The notes beneath the pieces are model-generated. The model ran no database searches. It worked only from the letters and a program-made list of their open reading frames with translations, and was not told the DNA's origin. Below, piece after piece: positions 50,090-62,200 of a stretch of DNA of 64,000 nt; position 1 is the first letter of the stretch, and the number at the start of each line of letters is the position of its first letter. Position numbers and translations under genes: made by a program. Source of the DNA: Aptenodytes patagonicus (taxonomy: Eukaryota > Chordata > Aves > Sphenisciformes > Spheniscidae); assembly GCF_965638725.1 (NCBI RefSeq), contig NC_134962.1, positions 813,501 through 877,500 of the forward strand. The letters are read 5' to 3'.

Positions 50090-52770
50090 AGAAAGGGGAA
50101 AAAACGAAAGAATGAAAGGGCTGGGTAATTGCTGTGATGTAACCTAATTCCTGAGTGTTTCTGACATCTGCCAATACAAATAATTTCACTAATAAATTTG
50201 AAAGTCCAGATAAGCCCTCGAGCCTCAGGCACCAGGCACGTGCTCCCAGCAGGCTGAAGCCAGTGCTCTTGCTCAATGCCCAGGAAGAGCCAATGGAGAC
50301 TTGCACGTCAAGTCCGAAAGAGAAAAACCTGATCCATTTAATTACATGGTACAGACAGAAGTGGGGACGAGGAGAAACCTAAGACGTGTAATGGTAAATT
50401 CTGCTTTTGGGGATACCCGCGTAACTACAACTCTCGAGATGAGTGTCTCTCGCTCCCCAAAGGTTCATGGAGCTTGTGCAAATGCCAGGGGAGGACATGG
50501 GATCAGCTGGTGGAGAACCCACTGGGAATTGTGATAATCTCAGTAATGTTCTTACTGGTTTCAGCAGGGTTGGAGTGAGGCTGAGAAGAATTGTCACCTG
50601 CCCAGAGAACAGGCTTCTCAGCCCCGTCCCTGTCCCGCCACAGGAGAGCCATGCATCCCACCAGACTGCAGACAGGCTGCACGAAGCTCTCCTCTGGGCT
50701 GGTCATGCTGCTGCCGTCGCTGTGGCTGCCCATGCACCAGCCCTGCCTGAGCTGGGTCTAGCGGCCACCACGGTGTCCTCACCCGTCTCCTCCTGGGTAC
50801 TCCACCCAGCAGGACCCGGCTCTGAGAGTTCACCCCAGTGGGATCCTGCAGCACCAAGAAATTTATTTCTTCCCTTCATTTCTGTATAAAACGTGTCATG
50901 AGGTTTAATCTGCCATCACCTCCCTCCCGGTGAGGTACTCGGTGGCTCTCTGCTAAGCCCAGACAGGGAGATTTACATCTTATCTGACAGGAGCGTAAGA
51001 TTTATAGATAACTCCCAATAAGGAATGCACTATGCCAGAAAGACACTTTTGTGCTAGTAACTTGATCAGTCATTATGCTATAAATTGACATCTAATTAAG
51101 CCTCAACAGAGATCATCAGGTCCAGAACAGCTCTGCAGGAGGAGAAAATCCATATCTAAGCACATGGTGCTATCTCGTCCCGGCAGCTTATCCCCAGACC
51201 CTTGCACTGCTGTAAATTATAATAATGCTCCACAGATAAATCTCCAGTACCGCTTCAGGAAGAGCTGCCGATATTACCTACGTTGGAACAAGGCCTAGCA
51301 GGGGCAAATTTCCACCCATTGCTCTAAAACACAGCAAAGACTTATTTCTCAGAGACTTTTCTATGTTGTGTCTGTGTCCCTACCGATGTCAGATGCCACG
51401 AAACGTCTCCCGCAGCCCCGGGGGACTCGTCTGCAGGTTACAACCTTCTCAATGGATTTACTTTTCTGAACGCATTTCTTGCCTCTAAATGGGCTGCATA
51501 CATCAGCGTAAACGTGTAAATCCTGCTCTCCCTCGGTGGGCTGCTAGACATATATCTTCATATTTTCTCTTGACACTGCTCTTTGGATGACTTCAATGGA
51601 AATGTACAATGTAGCTGAAACTCTGCTTTTCGTGGCATTTCTCTGTCATGCTGAGAAGGAAAGCAACACAGCACTGGCGAGAGCCAAAGGCTTTGAACGT
51701 GTCAAGATGCACCTGGAACCAGCGCCCAATAACTCACTTTGCCAATGCACAAAGGACAATGGTTGCCTCCCCGGGCAGCAGGTGTTTCAACAAGCCCTGA
51801 ACACCTTATCCCATTGCCAAGGGATTCAGACCAAAATGGGCAATTCAACCCTCTCTGGAAGACTGGTCATGCCCCAAAGCTGAGATCACAAATATTGGGG
51901 GGGGGGGAAGTCAGAACACGGAGCACAAAGGAGACCTGGGTGAGACCACGGAGGATGCGCTTACATGGCATTTGCAGGTAGTCCACACTCTGTCCTCCAG
52001 GCCAAAAGGAAGCCAGGAGAACACGATGGACCCCAAGCACAGGAAGGAGAGGGACTCTGACTCCCTTCCATGAATGTTTTCACTGCTTGTAGAGACATTA
52101 TCAAAGAGGGTGGACGTCACCCACCATTTTTTCTACCAGTTGTAATAAATATTGCCAGTGGCTTTTGATTGGGATGGGTTAAAGAGAGGAAGAAATTATT
52201 GCACGTGGGCCATTCCAGAGATTAGAGGAGATACCGTAAAAAAAAATGATATTCTGTCTGGTCTAAAACTCACTGAAACCAACAGAAATATTCCTGTTGC
52301 CTTCAACAGACTTACCCGGGCCTGATGGAAATGGAGGGCATCCTTGATGAATTGTCAAGACCTCCTTCAGCGCGACACGTGCAGGTCTCATTCCTTCTGG
52401 TCTGAGCTGCCCAGCTGGGAGAGCGATACAAACCACAGCAGCTTCTTGCTGGTGTGGACGTGGTGGCGGCTATCCCTGTGGTGTTCGGAAGAAAGCATGG
52501 CTGCAGAGCAAAGAAACCGATGTTCGCTTTCTAACAATGTTTGATTTCTTGGCACCCTCCACCCAGAGACCTTTCTTTGTGCTCCTCAGTAACACCACAA
52601 TGAAGGCAAGCTGCCCCAGCACCTGCTGTTCAATATTTCACCTCGCTAGGTCAACGGCCAATGTAATCAAGTATATGGGGAAACAATAAAAATGGTATAT
52701 AAAACAAAGTGTCCACCCAACGTCCTGGTTTCTAGCCCTCTCTGCCAATTTCTGCCCCATCGGCCTTGGT
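50090..52770. other. Head-to-head interval between BPIFB6 and TENP
   Basis: About 2.7 kb separate the candidate BPIFB6 TATA box (minus) from the TENP TATA box (plus). No gene, repeat array or RNA was recognised. The interval would hold the regulatory sequence of both genes. Confidence 0.5.
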
Positions 52771-52778
52771 TGTGAGGA

Positions 52779-52861
52779 TATATAAAGCTGGCATCATTCC
52801 TTGGTGTGGCCACAGCAAGACACGGACTCAGTTAGAAGAATGGGAAGACTGGCCAGGAAAG
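52779..52861 (+). promoter_or_regulatory. TENP: TENP TATA promoter and first exon
   Basis: TATATAAAG at 52779-52787 is followed about 30 bases later by an exon ending ...GGCCAGGAAAG at 52861 before GTAAAG. The exon contains an ATG at 52840 that is in frame with the main start across the first intron. Confidence 0.8.
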
Positions 52862-53488
52862 GTAAAGATGCATTTGCAAACTGAATAGCTTGATATAGGC
52901 ATTGCTTGTACTTACTTTGGTGTGTCTCTGTAAGGGTCAGTTCTCATCAGAAGTCCACTTTCTGCAAAGACTGATAGAAATATGTATGTTTTCTGCAGGT
53001 TAAACTTTCTGAATTACTTGTTTTCTTAGTATTCTAAGAGCATTACAAACATTATAAACAATTCCCAAATGTTTTTCAGAGAGGTAGATAACATTTTCAC
53101 CTTTTTATTTGATTTTAGCCTCCTCAATAACTTCCATTCGTTCCTCAATTAATTTTAGCTCCTGCTTATTTGCTAGTTTTATACCAGTTGTAGGCCATTA
53201 TATGCTCTTCAGCAGGCATGATATTGCTGCAAGCACCACTGTAGCTTGCAGACTTGCAGGGAGTTTTCAAGGCTGAGCCTTCTGTTAACGCTTTTAAATC
53301 CCCAGGCACCTCATGAGAGCTATGCGTTGTTGTTGCACAAAAGCTGGCAAGCTCGGGACCACAAACTCAACCCGGGAGCGGATCCGTGGCTCCCGAGCAT
53401 GGCTCCGTGCCTTGGTGGCCGGGCCAGGGCCAGGGCCATGCCACTCTGACCAGGCTGCTGCGGGTGCCCTCCTCTTCCAGGCACCGGC

Positions 53489-56400
53489 ATGGTGAAGCTC
53501 TGCACCCTGAGCATCCTCCTGAGCCTCCTGGTCCCCGCTCACACCACGAGGTCACCCGACTGCGGGGGCATCCTCACCCCATCAGGACTGAGCTACCGTA
53601 AGTCTGGACCCCGTAACTCCCACGCCGTCAGCAGGGAGGGGAGGCAGCAGCATCTTTCAGTCCGGTGATGAAATACCAAACACTCACCAGAAACTTACGC
53701 CATTAATCAGCTCACTTTCATCATCCCCTTTCTATAGCTAGTAACAGGGGGGTTTAGGAAAGGGTGGAAGTGTGTCACCTGGAGGGATTTCAGTCTGTCC
53801 ATCTCTGTGCCACAGACCACAAGCTCCAGAGCGTCTCATAAAATATCTGCCCTATTTCAGTTGCTGAAGTTTCAAAGCCACACGCAGAGGCAGTCCTCAG
53901 GCAGGACCTAATGGCCCCAAGAGTCCTAGACCTGTTTCTCGGCTCCCCAGAGCCCATCAGGTGAGTCCGCGGCTGTGCCTTGCCCAGGCTTTGCCACTGT
54001 ACCACTGGTTCACGCTGGTGTTTAGCTGGAGCACTTTGAATATCGTCACAAAAGGCATTTTGCCAGTGAGGGCAAAAATCCCCCTGGAGATGAACACGGC
54101 TGTTTGCCAGAGCGGTTTAGAAAAGAGCTCCTGGCTCCTCCTTTGGGGTCTACGGACAGCGATCCTGGTGCCACCCTCAGGGCACTGATTATCCGTGCAC
54201 TGTGCAGATCTCATGGACTTTTGGGGTTTGCCCACTGTGAGAGCAGCCAGGGATTGCACATCAGTCTGCGCTGGTCTCCTGACACCTTCATTTCTGCTCC
54301 AGCAGGAACCAAATTAACTCCGTCAAGGTTGCCGAGTTCTCTCTGTTGCTCATCCCCGACACCGGGCTGCGGCTGAGCATCGATGTGGACCTCGGCATCA
54401 CACCCGCCCTGTGAGTGCCAGTGCCGCAGGGCTGGAAGAAGCCCAAGCTCCTGGACGGAGCAACGGGGCCGCATCCAGCACCTGCTGTCTGCCTGCGGGA
54501 GCAGGGGGGGCCGGGGTGAGCAGGACCAGGAGCAGCCCCTGCGCTCCAGCCTCCGCCTCTCCTCCTCTGGCATAGCTCGACCACCAAGGTGATGAGACTG
54601 TCCATCCTGGTGGACCTCCACGTGGAAATGAACCCCGAAGGGAACCTGGAACTGGTGACCTCTGCTTGCAAACCCACCGTGGAGGAGATGCAGAGCACCG
54701 AGAAGATGGAAAGGTTGACCCTGCGGTTTTCCTTGTTATGGGATCTGGGTAACAGTGGAAAAGAATAAACTGAGGCACAAGCATTTCTAGGCAGGAAGGT
54801 GATATGACTAAGATCTGGTCACTGCCCTAAAAACTTACAAAGGTTAACACAAAACCTTTATCTTCATGGGAGGAACTTTCTTCTGCTTGCAGGGTTGGTT
54901 TTCCCCATTTTAAGAGAGTTCCATTCTCTTATAAGGGAGCGGATCTTTTACAGTAGTGTAGCAGGAACATTTTTAATGCAAGTCCAATGGCAATTCTTCA
55001 GCTGAATTCTGAATTGTAATCATAGCTTATTAGATAGAAAATAATTGTAATACTGTCTCTGGATGCCTTTTGGGTCAGATAAAAGACGCTCACCTACCCT
55101 TGGCTGAGCTGGTTCTCGTCTAACTTCTTCTGTTCTGTTGTTTTCATCCAGCCAGTCCTCTAGTTCAGACGTGGACGAGGAGATTAACATCGATAAGGTA
55201 AGATAAAGTTTGTAAAGGCGTGAGACAAGAGAAGACAAAGTTGTACAGTTCTGTAAGAATTAGAGCACTTTAAGTCAACCTGGTGCTTTGCCAGGTCTCC
55301 CCCGCAGCCCCGCACGCAGGGAGAAGAGCAGCAGCCATCAGGAGTCACTGAACGCTGCCATCCCGTCTCCTGGCTGCCGCACGGCCGACCCATGGGAATG
55401 CCCACATCAGAGGTGTTCGGGGGATGCCTGATGCCAGCAGACCCCCGTGTTCATCTGCCACCTCTCTTTTTGTTCTTTATGCCATAGATTTGCCTGGAAG
55501 TCTCCAAATTGCTGCTTTTGCCACATGAACAGCTGATGTCTCTGACAGGTGAGCGTTTGGCTTTCAGTCTTGTTATGGACTAAGGGCTTCCAGGCTCATT
55601 TTGGAACAGGCCACGAGGTGGGACGGGTTCCCTACCCCGCAGCAGAAACCCAGCAGCAGCAGCTCCACCACCGTCATCTCCCCACGGACCCGCTCCCTCC
55701 ACCCAGCTCTCTTTCCCTGTCTCTTTACTCGGGAAACCCAGATGCTTCCCAGACCCAACCCACCGTCACTGCTCCCCTCCTCTTTCTGAGCATCCCTCTG
55801 CTCGGTTTGCAGCTCAGTTCCCCGTCACGCCGAGCTGCCAGGTCCAGTACCTGCCCCTGGCTGCACCCATGTTCTCCGAGCAGGGAATCACCATATCCTT
55901 GCAAGTAAGTCCTCGCTTTCCAGCACTCACAGCCCAGCTCCAGGCTTTAGGAGAGCTGCTTCCTCCCAGTGCTATGTGCCCCGAGACACCTCAAACTCCT
56001 TCTCTCCTTGCCCGTATCCCTGCAGACAACTTTCCAGGTGGCAGGGATGGCAACCCCCCTGCCAGTCAGCCCCGTGCCGTTCAGCATGCCCGAGCCAGCG
56101 AGCTCCAGCCCTTCCCACCTCATCCTGGCTTTCTCTGAGCACTTCTACACCAGCCTCTTCTTCGCCCTGGAAATAGCTGGAGCCTTCAACATGACCATCC
56201 CGGTGAGTAGAGCAAGCAAGCAAGGAAGGAGTAGAAGATATGCATTTGGAGGGACAGCCCTGCCCCACGAAAGGCTTGGAGGAGCTGTGCACCCTGCAAA
56301 GAAATGAGAGTGTGTCTCTGAGTGCCCATGGGAGTTGCAGCCCCCCACCCCCAGGCTCCCAAAAATATTGCTGGTCTAGTAACGCATGGAGAATTTGCCA

Positions 56401-59013
56401 TGAAGAGTAACCAGAATGCTGCTCCCGGCACGTGCTGGCGTGCAGGAAGGCTCCTGCACGTATCTGCATGCAGCACAGTGCTCACCGCAGGGTCCGCACG
56501 GCTGTGCTGGACACGAGCCCCAGAGCAGCAGCCCCAAGCATCCGTCAGTCAGATCACAAGCCATGCTTTGTCTTTCAGAGCCCACTGACCACCGCCACCA
56601 TGGCACAGAAGATTACTCAGGTTCGTTGCCGTTGCTGTCGCTCCGAGAGGCACAGCCCCCGCTCGGGCAGTGCCCCCCGGCCGCCTGCCCACCAACCCAG
56701 GGGCACGCAGGGGACGGCTGCCATGCCCAGAAATAACCCCCCTCCCTCGGCAGATGGGCTCCCTCTTCCAGGAGGACCTACCGGTGATGCTGCAAGCTGT
56801 GTTCAGGAGCTCACCTCGGGTGGTGCTGGAGGAAGGCAAGGGAGCCCTGAAGCTCTTCCTCACTGTCCACATCGGGGCAGGCTCACCAGCTTTCCAGAGC
56901 TTCCTGAGTGTGAACGTGGTGAGTTTGCCCTGCAAGCATGCCGAGCGTGTTCTGCGAGCGTGGGGAGCATGGGGAGTGTGCTCTGCGAGTGTGCTGAGTG
57001 TGCTCTGTGAGCGTGCCCAAACTGCACATGGGCAATGCCCTTTGCTCCGAGACCCGGCCCGATTGCAGCTGTTGCAAGAGGCTGATTTAGCCTTTACCTG
57101 CCACAGCGCTCATGGTCCCAAGCAGCATTTGCCTCCATTGCATAGAGCAGGGCGTGAGGAGCACGTCGCAGGTGGCAGCACACGGGTGGGTTCATTGCAT
57201 GCCACTATTCAAAGCTGAAACTGGACCATTTGCTCACTCTGATCCTGCCTTCTCTTTTCCCCTTGCAGGATATGTCTACAGGACTCCTCCTTAGCATCGC
57301 CGACACAAGGATGATGATCTCTGCAGCAGTGATAGAGTAATGAACCCAGCTATGCTCCAAGTCCTCGAAGGGGACATGTCCCAGTCATAGCAGGGAAAGG
57401 AGAGGCAAAGTGGTCAGGGAATTTCTTAGCTTTTATGGTTTGGGCACTCCAGAGGTAGCAGTGAGACTCCAGTAACGTGGTTAGAGAGAAAAGTGGAAAT
57501 TGTACCGTTCCACCCCCCCGCATTCAGCACAGGCACACGCAGGCGACTGGCACATGCCAACACTGCCCGCCTCTGCCTGTTCCTGCCACACCACCGGCAC
57601 CACTGCCGGGGAAAGCACGTGCTCGACTGCCCCATCTCCAAACGCAGCCTGCAGCTGGGGGGGCTCCGGTGTGTCCGGCCACGGTGGTGCCTACGGCTGC
57701 CCATTTCTCCAGACCCCGGCCCCGCAGCATCCTGTGCCCCAGCCCGCTCACCCCAGCGTACACCAGTGCAGCCTGCCCGCTTCAGCAGGGCCCCACAAAA
57801 GATGTTTAGTCTGGGTCCTGGTGGCCAAAACGTCCTCAAGCCCTTGCTGCTGTGCCCGGGGGCGGGGGGGGGGGGGAAGTCAGGCTTCAGCCACCTGCTC
57901 AGATGTACCCAGGCATCACGTTCACTGCTGGCTTGGCCCTGAACTCAGCCATGGCGTTTGGGGGAACATGAAAGTCTGCTTATTACAAGCAGCTCCTGTG
58001 CCACTCTTTGTTTTCCAGGGATATTGAGCTCAGCCTGGCTGCCTCCGACGTGGGTCCCGTGCCGGTAGGTACCCCCAGCCGTGCACCCCCCAAGTGACTG
58101 CACGCAACCGTGTCTCCTTACACCGTGCTGCTGTGACTTGCTGAATGCAACAGCCTGCGCCTTAGCACCGTCCTCTAACACCCTGGTCACTCTCAGCTGC
58201 ACCAGCCAGCTTAGGCTGCCCTAAACCATCCCAGGCAGCGGTTATCAGTAGGGAAATATTTACTTTGGGTGCTTGCTGGACCCTGCAGAAGGGAGAGGCA
58301 GGTCCGTGCGGGATTAGGAGAGGTGCAGTGAGCATCAGGACCCCTCTCTTGCTGGTCCCTACCTCTCCTCCTGCTTTAGAGTCACGTCATAAATGAGCTG
58401 ACCATGGATTTCCCTTTGGCAGGCTGCCTTACTAGAGGAGTTATTTTTGCCCACAATCCGTGAGGAGGTACCGGCTCAGATGAACGGTGAGGAGCCGGGA
58501 GTTTTGCAGCAGTGCTGCCACACAAGATGCACGACGAGGACGAAGGCAGCACCCAGCTGGCAACTTTCCTTCTTTTTTTTCCTAGCGGTCCTGAGTGAAG
58601 GCGTATTCCTGCCCCACATCTCCAGCTTTACCTACACTGACGTCAACGTCACGATTCACAAGGTAAGAAATAAGACATTTAAATTGCTCCGTGCTGTTTG
58701 ATTTAAAGGGAACGCGGGAGCGATGCTTACCTCCTAGCTCCAGAATAAATTGGAGCCTGCTCCTCTAGCCCTCTTAACCCACAGAACCAAGTTTCAACAT
58801 TTTAAATAGGCATAGTTCCTCTCTAGCCCCACTGCCATGAGCAATAGCCGTGTTGGAGGGGCCATTGGGCTGTGGAGAGCCCCATGCAGGCCGACAAAAG
58901 CCACACGGGCACCTCGCTCACCCCTCGTTCCTCCCCTTGCTTAGGACTACGTCTTGGTCCCCTGCAACCTTGAGCTACGGGCGAGGACTGGAGAGCAGAC
59001 CACCGCGGGCTGA
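53489..59013 (+). CDS. TENP: TENP / ovoglobulin G2, two-domain BPI-fold egg-white protein
   Basis: Secreted two-domain BPI-fold protein of 452 residues from the ATG at 53489. The start MVKLCTLSILLSLLVPAHT is a good signal peptide. The mature N-terminus SPDCGGILTPSGLSYLAEV and the stretch VSKPHAEAVLRQDLMA match chicken TENP (PDCGGILTPLGLSYLAEV, KPHAEVVLRQDLMA) as I remember it. Domain 1 has Cys at TSACKPTV and ICLEVSKLL, the family disulfide positions. Domain 2 has EIAGAFNMTIP, SPLTTATMAQKITQ, GVFLPHISSFTY and YTDVNVTI. There is no GLL exon. All exons are in frame with canonical sites except a weak exon 5 donor (GTTGAC). In chicken TENP is an egg-white glycoprotein made in the oviduct, first described from developing neural tissue; an antibacterial role has been proposed. 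It is the only plus-strand gene of the cluster. Confidence 0.95.
56936..57016. repeat. Degenerate GAGCGTG/GAGTGTG tandem in a TENP intron
   Basis: Irregular short tandem of units such as TGTTCTGCGAGCGTGG and TGTGCTCTGCGAGTG just downstream of the 56918 donor. It is purely intronic. Confidence 0.6.
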
Positions 59014-59246
59014 AGTCTGGTGTCTGGGGTAAAACAGTGGCAAAATTGTTCTGTTGACTCTGAAATCATGCTTTGTGTTTTGTCACTGCTTGAAATGTTG
59101 AAAATCTTCTTTCTTGCCTTACTAAAACAACACTTTCTCAGATTTAGGATAATAATGGCACTGCACTAGTGGCTTTCTCTTCCAGTCCTGCTCTTGGTAT
59201 TTTTGTTGCACAAAGAGGATGGATTGTAACAATGTTCCATACTTTA

Positions 59247-59252
59247 AATAAA
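59247..59252 (+). terminator. TENP: TENP poly(A) signal
   Basis: AATAAA on the plus strand, 234 bases beyond the TENP stop codon. The 3' UTR lies in the terminal exon. Confidence 0.85.
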
Positions 59253-59259
59253 CATTTCA

Positions 59260-62200
59260 CTTTCATACTGCATTTTCTGGTATAGTTATTGACTTTTTTC
59301 CCCTCAATGATTTGTACCTAAAGACAGATGAATTTTGTCTTGCTAAGAACTGGTAGCAATACAGATGTCCAGACCTTACATTTAATTAAGGAAGCATGAA
59401 AATTGCACTGATTTATAAGGATGCAAAGCAGCTCCGTGTCTCTCAGCTGCAGAACGACATGGCCCCTACCAACAAGAGATCTTTCATCTGCTTTTTCTCC
59501 ATTTCCCGTGTTACTATGGGAACATTACGGCTGGTGGTTTTCCCTGGGTCAGAAAGGGGCGGAGGGGGAAATCAGTCTGCCCAGTGGTTTCTAATTTTAG
59601 ACTTGAAGGCAGTTATATTTTCAAAACTATACTTCTGACAAAGCTCGTCACAGAGAAAATGCTGAACGAAACGTGACTGCACACGTACAGACGGTGCCAC
59701 GTGCCGGCTCGGCACGCGCCCGCCCAAGGGCACCAGCGGCTGCCTTTGTCAATATTGGAACGCTCTTTCCTACTGACCAAACGCGCCTCTGCGCTTGAGA
59801 GGTTGTTCAGCAAACTAAGGGGGGAAAAAAAGCCACAACAGACTTGAGTGTCCGGAATGGAAGGGTGGGCTGGTAACGGAGCTCCTAAAGCCGCCCAAGT
59901 TGCTCGACCTCTGGGTGCTGTTGGCAGCTGCCTCCGGACAGGGTGAGCGCATCGCTGTGCCGATGCCCAGGAAGAGCACCCTCACTGCTGACTGCGCAGC
60001 TCTCACAATGTAAGCTCTGCAATGGTGATTCCCATGAAACCATATTAATTACATATACATCTGCTTTCACTTGCAACAGCTATACACATCATTTCTAGCC
60101 TCTGGAGCTGCTGAAAAGCACTTCAAAACCTCATATTTCAGAGACTCAGAAACAGCAAAGCAAACAAAACAAGCCAAGTTGATTTATTATAAGGAGTAAA
60201 AAGCCCTGAAGGTTTATATGCCCAGCTTGGGGACTTGACTAACAATTTTAATGCCCAAAGTTGGCAATAGCGGGAACTGCTCCTAATAAAAGTTTCCTGG
60301 TAGAGCTACAACCATTATTCTTTGACTAATGTATCTTAAACCAGTTTCCCAAAAGGAATAAGCTACAGTAGTAAAAAGATGTATTTATTTGCCAGTGGAT
60401 ATTCTGGCTTTAGGCTTTACTGCATGGCTCTGCATCTCCAGCGTAGGGTTGGGGTCACAGGAGCTGCACACTCCGACTCCCAGCCCCACACGTCCTACCT
60501 GGGACCAGCCGCAGGCTTGGGGGCCGAGCTGGCTTACGCTGGAGAACTGGGGTCTTCTGCTGCTCCCTCTTGTCACCCGATTTACCGAGCCCCCCCAGCA
60601 CAGCTGCATCCGCAGGAGACGGCCAGTGTTGTCCCCAGCAGTCACTTTGGGTTCACCTGGAAAAAGAAATGCTGCAAAAAGCATTTGTATTAGCGTCTTT
60701 GGCATAAACAAAATCCATAATTTTCCTGGGCAGTATCCCAGGGTCCCACAGGACGTACAGCTTCCTTTGCTGGAGGCACAAGGAGCAGGACATGACAGCC
60801 AGATGGTTCAAGTGCTGGAAAAACAGAGACGAGCCCCTTCGCCAGCCCCCATGGAGCAGCAGAGGTATGAAGCTTTACCAGGGACATTCCTGGAGCAAGA
60901 GCTGGAGAGCCCGAAGTCCCGTGCACAGCCCGGGCAGAGCAGCAAGCCCATCACACCCCGCTCCCACTGCTCACCCATAAAGAGATTTTCCAGCGAGTCA
61001 GAGTGCCAGCACGCTGGAAAATGACTGTTTAGTTGGTTTTTTGCACTGTGGACAGGATTGTCCCAGCTCTTATGAATTCCGTCTTGCGGTTTCCTGCTCT
61101 GGATTTACTCCTGAACCCACCAGCAATTCAGAGCACGAGATTTACGAGTTGCAGAAGTAATGAATTACACCGAGGAGATGCTGCCCTTTCCTTTTGAAAA
61201 GGTCCCTCTGCTCCTTCCCGCTCAGCCCCGTGCGACAAATGACATGACAGAGGCCAGGCCCCGGGAGGGAAAGCTGTTTCCAGATGCACAAGATGACTTT
61301 CCCACTTTTCTGCGATCCCAGGCCCGCGCAGCCCCTGCCCCGGCTCTGCGAGGCAGCGAGCTCTCCAGTTACACGCTTCCCGCTGTCATTTCTTTCTCAA
61401 GTCAAACAGACTCCTGGGACAGCGACAGATCACAGATTACTGTAGAGTGCCAGCAAAATTAATCCCCCCAGCAAACCAGAATTCACACAGAAGTGCTGGC
61501 CAAAAGAGTGTGCAAAAAAGTTGCTAAATTTTACTTACCATACAGAAGGTGTTTGCTCAGGACCCAGAACAAAACCTTGTACAAACAAAGCCCGTTATGC
61601 CAACCTGCGGGCAAAAAGGATGGATGGAGAAGCCAAGCCCAATCAGTCCAGTAACTCTGAGGTGGCACAAAGAAGCTGTGAGCGCTCCGGCTGTGCGGCT
61701 GCCAGTGCAGGTCGGTGGAGCTGCTCATCCTGCCCAGCGGGTAACGGGGCCACACAGCCCCCCAAAACCCCGCTCTGCCGGCACCGCAGGCATACTGGCG
61801 TCAGAGAGCACAAGCAGTGGGGTCTGAAGCTCCCTGCTCCCGGCTCACAAGCATGGCCCGATCGTCCACGGCATTCCTCTTGTTCACGCCCTGCGTTGCA
61901 GAAACTTCTCACCCGCCTGGTTTAGCTGGTGCTGGGGCTGCCCACAGCACGCTGCTTGAGCGGGGAGTCCCATCAACGTGCAGGAGCATCATTTCTGCCC
62001 AGGGACAGGGCAAGGTCTGTGTTACCAGCAGCTGAACGGCCTTAGGAGAGAACAGTCCCTCCGGCACCATCAGCCTGCACAGAGCTGGGAACCGAAGGAG
62101 CCGTTCAGACTCACCGAAACACCAGTCTTCGGTATTACCGTGTACTTCAACCCACCCAAAACCCTCCTGCCGTGACACAAGATGTGCCAGGCCGCACGAT

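Larger units (their letters stand above)
52840..59013 (+). other. TENP: Exon map of TENP
   Basis: First exon to 52861, then coding exons 53481-53597, 53861-53960, 54306-54410, 54576-54713, 55152-55197, 55488-55548, 55813-55904, 56026-56202, 56579-56620, 56754-56918, 57269-57336, 58019-58064, 58423-58486, 58586-58662, 58945-59013 (TGA). From 53489 the sum is 1359 bases, 453 codons with the stop. Exon sizes 105, 61, 92, 68, 46, 64 and 77 are those of the BPIFB genes, though domain 1 exon 5 is split into 138 and 46 bp. The third acceptor could be three bases earlier (CAGCAG), adding one Ser. Confidence 0.93.

Noticed and set aside
60389-61024. 211-codon plus-strand frame right of TENP
   Set aside because: No recognisable motif or splice pattern; nothing beyond an open frame supports it.
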